A stretch of 64,000 nt of DNA from positions 124,001 through 188,000 of the forward strand of contig NZ_PEND01000005.1 of the NCBI RefSeq assembly GCF_002844195.1, written 5' to 3'. The notes below the pieces were generated by a model. The model was not told the DNA's origin, searched no databases, and was given only the letters and a program-made list of their open reading frames with translations. The DNA is from Halegenticoccus soli (GTDB taxonomy: Archaea > Halobacteriota > Halobacteria > Halobacteriales > Haloferacaceae). This document shows positions 60,270-64,000 of this stretch, piece by piece. The position numbers and the translations under genes were made by a program. Position 1 is the first letter of the stretch. Every line of letters starts with the position of its first letter.

Positions 60270-61295
60270 ATGACAATAGACAGCACTAGGCGTTCTGTTT
60301 TAAAGAGCGGCGCGATTGCTGGGATGTTAGCCTTGGCTGGTTGTACCGGCGGCGGTTCAAACGGAGGCGGCGGTGGTTCCGGCGACAACGGTTGGGCACC
60401 GGAACGAAACGTCACGGTCGTCGTCCCGTGGGGCGCCGGCGGCGGCACCGACCTCGCGGTCCGCCAGGTTATGGATCCAGCGGCGACTATCCTTAAGAAT
60501 AGGGATATTAACGTCCAAATTAACGTGGAGAATATCACTGGAGCGGGCGGTCTCAACGGTGCCTCGAACGTTCTCAACCAGCCCGCCGACGGTCACATTA
60601 TATTTGCAGACACGAACGTTATCGCGCCGAACATCGCTCAGGAGAAGGCCACGTTCACGATCGACGACTGGGTCGGGATCTGCCGGATGCAGTACGACAC
60701 GAGCTTCATCTTCACGACCGGTCGGAACGGCGGCGGATACGAAGACATCAACAAGTTCGTCGAGACAGCCAAGCAAAAGACCGTTCAGTTCGGGATCACT
60801 GGAGGACTCGACAGCGCAGTCTTTCCGGTCGAATTCGGGCAGGAGACGGGGATTCTTGACAACATGGAAATCGTCTCGTACGACGACGCCGGTCAAATGG
60901 AGTCGGACGTCATCACGGGCGAGATAGACGTTGCGTACGGCGAACTCGTCGAGATCAAGGAGTTGGAAAGCGAGGGAGAGGTCAAACTGCTCTTCGCCGG
61001 AATCGACGAACCGGTCGAAGGCTTCGAAGAAGTCCCGACCGCCGAAGAAACGGGCTGGGACGCCCAATTCGGGGTTCAGCGGGCGCTGGTCGCGAAGAAC
61101 GGCACACCGGACGAAGCTGTTTCCTTCTGGATGGATGTGGTTCAGGAGGCGATGGCGACGGACTCCTACAAAGAGTTCGAAAGCGAGAACTATCTCGATA
61201 TCCGTGATGGATTCCTCCCCGGAGACGAACACATGAAAAACATCGAGAATCAGATCGATCTATTCAAGACCGCGATGGAACAATTCCGGGGATAA
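60270..61295 (+). CDS. tctC: Tripartite tricarboxylate transporter, substrate-binding lipoprotein
   Basis: A 341-aa TctC/Bug-family binding protein. Tat/lipobox signal STRRSVLKSGAIAGMLALAG with Cys in GCTGG, then a Gly-rich linker. The Bug signature VTVVVPWGAGGGTDLAVRQV follows, with NITGAGGLNGASNVLNQPAD, FGITGGLDSAVFPVEFGQET and FGVQRALVAKNGTPDEAVSF. Bug proteins bind carboxylates (citrate, tartrate, amino-acid or nicotinate-like acids). It lies outside the membrane, lipid-anchored, delivering ligand to TctAB. 190 nt separate it from tctA. Confidence 0.92.
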   Translation: MTIDSTRRSVLKSGAIAGMLALAGCTGGGSNGGGGGSGDNGWAPERNVTVVVPWGAGGGTDLAVRQVMDPAATILKNRDINVQINVENITGAGGLNGASNVLNQPADGHIIFADTNVIAPNIAQEKATFTIDDWVGICRMQYDTSFIFTTGRNGGGYEDINKFVETAKQKTVQFGITGGLDSAVFPVEFGQETGILDNMEIVSYDDAGQMESDVITGEIDVAYGELVEIKELESEGEVKLLFAGIDEPVEGFEEVPTAEETGWDAQFGVQRALVAKNGTPDEAVSFWMDVVQEAMATDSYKEFESENYLDIRDGFLPGDEHMKNIENQIDLFKTAMEQFRG

Positions 61296-61487
61296 TGCCA
61301 AATGATGTCGGACTCCGCGGGCTCGGTAGTGTCGGAATCCGTCGCAGCTACCGTTCTGGGATGGCTCGCTGGGGATGCCCCCGATTGCTGCGGTCAAGTA
61401 AACTGTAGTTACAGGAGTCGTACGAAGGTTCACCTTATCGATGAAAATTAACAGTCATACTTTATCGCTTGGAGGTCAGTAACGACG
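61296..61487. other. Gap between tctC and tctA
   Basis: 192 nt with an AT-rich end (ATGAAAATTAACAGTCATACTTTATC) that may hold a separate promoter or allow tctC to be made in excess. Confidence 0.4.
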
Positions 61488-63014
61488 ATGGTACTGGAAC
61501 AGCTTGTCGAAGGCGGTGCGACAATTTTCTCGGGGATGAACCTTCTAGTGTTCGTCTTCGCCATCGTGCTCGGAATGCTTAGCGGGGCAATACCCGGCAT
61601 GAACGGGACAATGACTGTCGTGTTGTTGATTCCGCTCACGTACAGCATGGACCCGGTGACGGGGATCATGATGCTGTCAGTTATTTACGTCGGCGCTGTC
61701 TACGCGGGGTCTATTAGCGCGATCATGTTCAAGGTTCCCGGTGCCCCAGAGGCGATCATGACGACCCTCGACGGCTACAAGATGAACCAGCAAGGACGGA
61801 TGGGGGAAGCAATCAGCACCGCAGTCTTTAGCTCGGCAGTCGGCGGGATCGTCGGTACCATCATCCTCATCCTGTTCTCTCCGACGCTGGCTGCATGGTC
61901 GATGAATCTCTCTGATCCGGAGTATTTCAGCGTCGTGGTCGTTGGGCTTGCACTCGTCTCCACAATTGGGGTCGGTAACGTTACCAAGGCGGCGATGATG
62001 ATGGCCATGGGGCTCGTCATCGCGACGATCGGACTCGACCCCTTCACAGGTCAACCGCGGTTTACCTTCGGCAATCGCCTTCTATTCAACGGAATCGAAT
62101 TAATCCCGGTGATCCTAGGTGTCTTCGCGATTTCTGAGGTATTGAAGCAGATTCAAACCGGCGGCCAGATGGTCACTGATGAGGAGGTCGATTCAATTTC
62201 AACAGGATCGCTTCTGCCGCCACTCCATTTCTTCAAACGGTTTCGGAAGATCCTCTCGTTTAACTCCATTACTGGTACATTGATTGGAATCCTCCCTGGC
62301 GCCGGTGCGACAACTGGGGCGTTGTTCGGTTACACCTTCGCCCAACGGATCGTCCCACAGGACATTCGCGAGCGATTTGGAACGGGTGTACCCGAAGGCG
62401 TTGCCGGCCCTGAAACGGCGAACAATGCGGCCGCAAGCGGTGCATTCGTACCGCTGTTCGCACTCGGTATCCCTGGAAGTGCCACCACGGCCGTCATCTT
62501 GGCGGCGTTCATCCTGCACGGAATCACTCCTGGTCCGTCGTTCATCGACGCCAACGAAACGCTGGTTTATACGGTTTTCGCGGCGCTCTTATTAGCTAAC
62601 GTGGCCGTGCTCCTCGCAAACAAGCCCATCGTTCGCGTCTTCACCAAAGTTCGGCACATCCCCCAAGAACTCCTACTCGCGCTGATCGTGATGTTTTGCG
62701 TTGTCGGCGGGTTCGCTACCCGGAACATAACATTTGACCTGTGGATTATGCTTGCCACCGGTATAATCGGCTACTACCTCGAACAATACGATTACCCGAT
62801 CGCCCCACTCGTGATCGGACTCGTCCTCGGGCCGATCGCAGAGCCGAGTCTGCGACGCGGCCTGATCAAGGCTCAAGGGGAGCTTCTGACGTTCGTCCAA
62901 CGGCCGATATCGCTCATGTTACTGGTGATCGCAGTGATCCTGTTCACGGTGCCGCTCCTCCAGGAGACCGCGTTCGGACGCAAGTACCTGCGGTTCGGGG
63001 GGGTGGATCAGTAA
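61488..63014 (+). CDS. tctA: Tripartite tricarboxylate transporter, large membrane subunit
   Basis: A 508-aa membrane protein with about 11-12 helices and the TctA hallmarks: GMLSGAIPGMNGTMTVVLLI near residue 28, YAGSISAIMFKVPGAPEAIM, MGLVIATIGLDPFTGQPRFT, GILPGAGATTGALFGYTFAQ (second PG signature) and LFALGIPGSATTAVILAAFI. It couples ion gradients to uptake of the ligand delivered by TctC. Its TAA shares its last base with the tctB start. Confidence 0.94.
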   Translation: MVLEQLVEGGATIFSGMNLLVFVFAIVLGMLSGAIPGMNGTMTVVLLIPLTYSMDPVTGIMMLSVIYVGAVYAGSISAIMFKVPGAPEAIMTTLDGYKMNQQGRMGEAISTAVFSSAVGGIVGTIILILFSPTLAAWSMNLSDPEYFSVVVVGLALVSTIGVGNVTKAAMMMAMGLVIATIGLDPFTGQPRFTFGNRLLFNGIELIPVILGVFAISEVLKQIQTGGQMVTDEEVDSISTGSLLPPLHFFKRFRKILSFNSITGTLIGILPGAGATTGALFGYTFAQRIVPQDIRERFGTGVPEGVAGPETANNAAASGAFVPLFALGIPGSATTAVILAAFILHGITPGPSFIDANETLVYTVFAALLLANVAVLLANKPIVRVFTKVRHIPQELLLALIVMFCVVGGFATRNITFDLWIMLATGIIGYYLEQYDYPIAPLVIGLVLGPIAEPSLRRGLIKAQGELLTFVQRPISLMLLVIAVILFTVPLLQETAFGRKYLRFGGVDQ

Positions 63015-63592
63015 TGGGATCTGATCACGGCGACACGCCGGGCGACGCGGTCTCAGAGCGGCGCGATCGCAACGACGCGATCATCACTCTCCTCATCATT
63101 GCTGCTTCAGTCGTGTTCCTGTATTACTCTAGGACACTGGCCGGGATACGAAGTACCAACGCCGACCCAGGAACGACATACTGGCCGAGGGCAGTACTGT
63201 TTGTGCTGCTCATTGCATCCGTGCTGAATCTAATCCATATCTACCGTCGAACGGATGTTCACCTTGAATCGGGCCTGCTTCAGGACACAGCGTCGGACGT
63301 CTCGGCTGCGATTGACCTCTCCGACGAGGATAAGCGATACGTCGGCACTATCGTCCTGATCGCCGTCTACATCGGTCTCCTCAATCAGATCGGGTTCCTC
63401 GTCATTACGCCGATCTTCCTGTTCGCGTTCACCTGGCTTCAGGGGTACCGGTCAGTGATCAAGCTCGTACCGTTCAGTGTGCTGACCTCGTTCGTGATCT
63501 TCGTCCTATTCCGCAACTTCATGAACATCGCACTCCCTTACGGAGTAGGTATCTTCCGCGAGCTGGGTCTTCTTGTGGAAGGGTTGATTTGA
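63014..63592 (+). CDS. tctB: Tripartite tricarboxylate transporter, small membrane subunit
   Basis: A 192-aa protein with four helices (AIITLLIIAASVVFLYYSRT; WPRAVLFVLLIASVLNLIHI; GTIVLIAVYIGLLNQIGFLV; FSVLTSFVIFVLFRNFMNIA) in the TctB pattern, including DPGTTYWPRA and a long acidic loop. It starts at 63014 overlapping tctA; the longer upstream open frame is a shadow. The gene order C-A-B differs from the common C-B-A order. Confidence 0.9.
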   Translation: MGSDHGDTPGDAVSERRDRNDAIITLLIIAASVVFLYYSRTLAGIRSTNADPGTTYWPRAVLFVLLIASVLNLIHIYRRTDVHLESGLLQDTASDVSAAIDLSDEDKRYVGTIVLIAVYIGLLNQIGFLVITPIFLFAFTWLQGYRSVIKLVPFSVLTSFVIFVLFRNFMNIALPYGVGIFRELGLLVEGLI

Positions 63593-64000
63593 TCGTTCAC
63601 AAGTCCGGTTTTCTCTTTTCCCAGCGCGAGTCAGCTCTTGGGCGTTCCGTAGTTGAACATCGCTCAGAAAGCAGCTATTGTCGGTTTCCGCTGTACGAAG
63701 ACACCGATCGACGCCGTAACGATTACGCGGTCGGTTTGGGTTCAGCATGAACTTGGCTGTCGGCTCGATCGCCGATCACCGAGAACAACAGAGTGTAGAT
63801 CGACAGTCATCAAGTTAGCATGCGTATAGGACGATATGAGTAGAAATAATTGGATCTCCTGAGAAGAGGGAATCAGACACATACACATTTATATCAATGG
63901 AAAAACTCACATAAAGGTTAGCGAATAGGTGAAAATTCTGGTAATAACGATAAAAATCCACATAAGTAGGGGCTCCAGTGAGCCACTTATCCTAAACAAT
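63593..64000. other. AT-rich end of window
   Basis: No gene in the visible part; A/T-rich from about 63830 (ATAATTGGATCTCC and TTTATATCAATGG) and likely promoter DNA for a gene beyond the window. Confidence 0.4.

Noticed and set aside
60150..60556. 15-bp match TGGAGCGGGCGGTCT before and inside tctC
   Set aside because: One copy is part of a conserved coding motif (GAGGL); no repeat structure extends beyond it, so probably chance.
28160..63607. 14-nt match ATCGTTCACAAGTC after the GH3 gene and after tctB
   Set aside because: Too short, no flanking similarity and different context; not treated as an attachment-site pair.

Overview
The window is from a haloarchaeon (class Halobacteria). Coding DNA is GC-rich and the proteins are strongly acidic. 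Exported proteins carry twin-arginine signals, often with a lipobox. Promoters look leaderless, with a TATA box about 26-28 nt before the start. Several families are essentially haloarchaeal (HalOD1, SPW, CGCGG-type RiPP, DUF2080 with TnpB, the siroheme-route heme gene ahbC). No rRNA, tRNA or CRISPR array was found. AT-rich patches, a ParA/partner pair, a tyrosine recombinase and dense IS remains suggest a plasmid-like or integrated accessory region that also carries housekeeping genes (nadABC, a broken ahbC).

Layout. 0-1.6 kb: a dead IS1341-type tnpB and a frameshifted Tat-signal protein whose intact paralogue lies at 45.2 kb. 2-6.3 kb: a winged-helix regulator, HalOD1, an SPW membrane protein and a tyrosine recombinase behind an AT-rich repeat region. 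6.4-10.5 kb: a berberine-bridge-type flavoenzyme, an EamA exporter, and parA with an acidic partner and upstream repeats. 11.4-16.4 kb: a HEAT/zinc-ribbon protein, a tiny ORF, and ahbC split by a complete IS607-type element. 17-25.6 kb: an LLM/VTT chimera, a YdjM-type hydrolase, secreted or anchored proteins (Tat protein, LEA/WHy protein, lipoprotein, CAP protein), a DUF2391 pseudogene and a second flavoenzyme. 25.8-36.9 kb: a GH3 glycosidase, then an IS-riddled stretch with 5'-truncated MATE, MFS and SLC13-type transporters, a membrane-inserted metallophosphoesterase and a PadR regulator. 37.2-40.6 kb: an iron-regulated operon of two substrate-binding lipoproteins and a flavoprotein. 41.4-44.7 kb: another tnpB, then a bdhA/phaZh1-like pair for polyhydroxyalkanoate mobilisation. 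45-49 kb: the Tat paralogue, a decayed DsbA, an HTH regulator and a CHRD protein. 49.5-53 kb: the nadA-nadB-nadC operon. 53.4-55.2 kb: an HTH regulator, a CGCGG RiPP candidate, a cupin and a MITE-like element. 56.2-63.6 kb: an ADP-ribosylglycohydrolase-family protein and an IclR regulator diverging from two metallo-beta-lactamase-fold proteins and a tripartite tricarboxylate transporter.

How the genes fit together. The clearest functional units are NAD synthesis (nadABC), PHA degradation (patatin-like depolymerase plus 3-hydroxybutyrate dehydrogenase), iron acquisition under a DtxR-type operator, and the 56-63.6 kb uptake/catabolic island, whose substrate is unknown. That island is the best candidate for an undescribed pathway. 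The mobile-element content is high and mostly decayed: at least five tnpB genes, one orphan right end with a conserved hairpin, one non-coding derivative, and several host genes cut at element borders.
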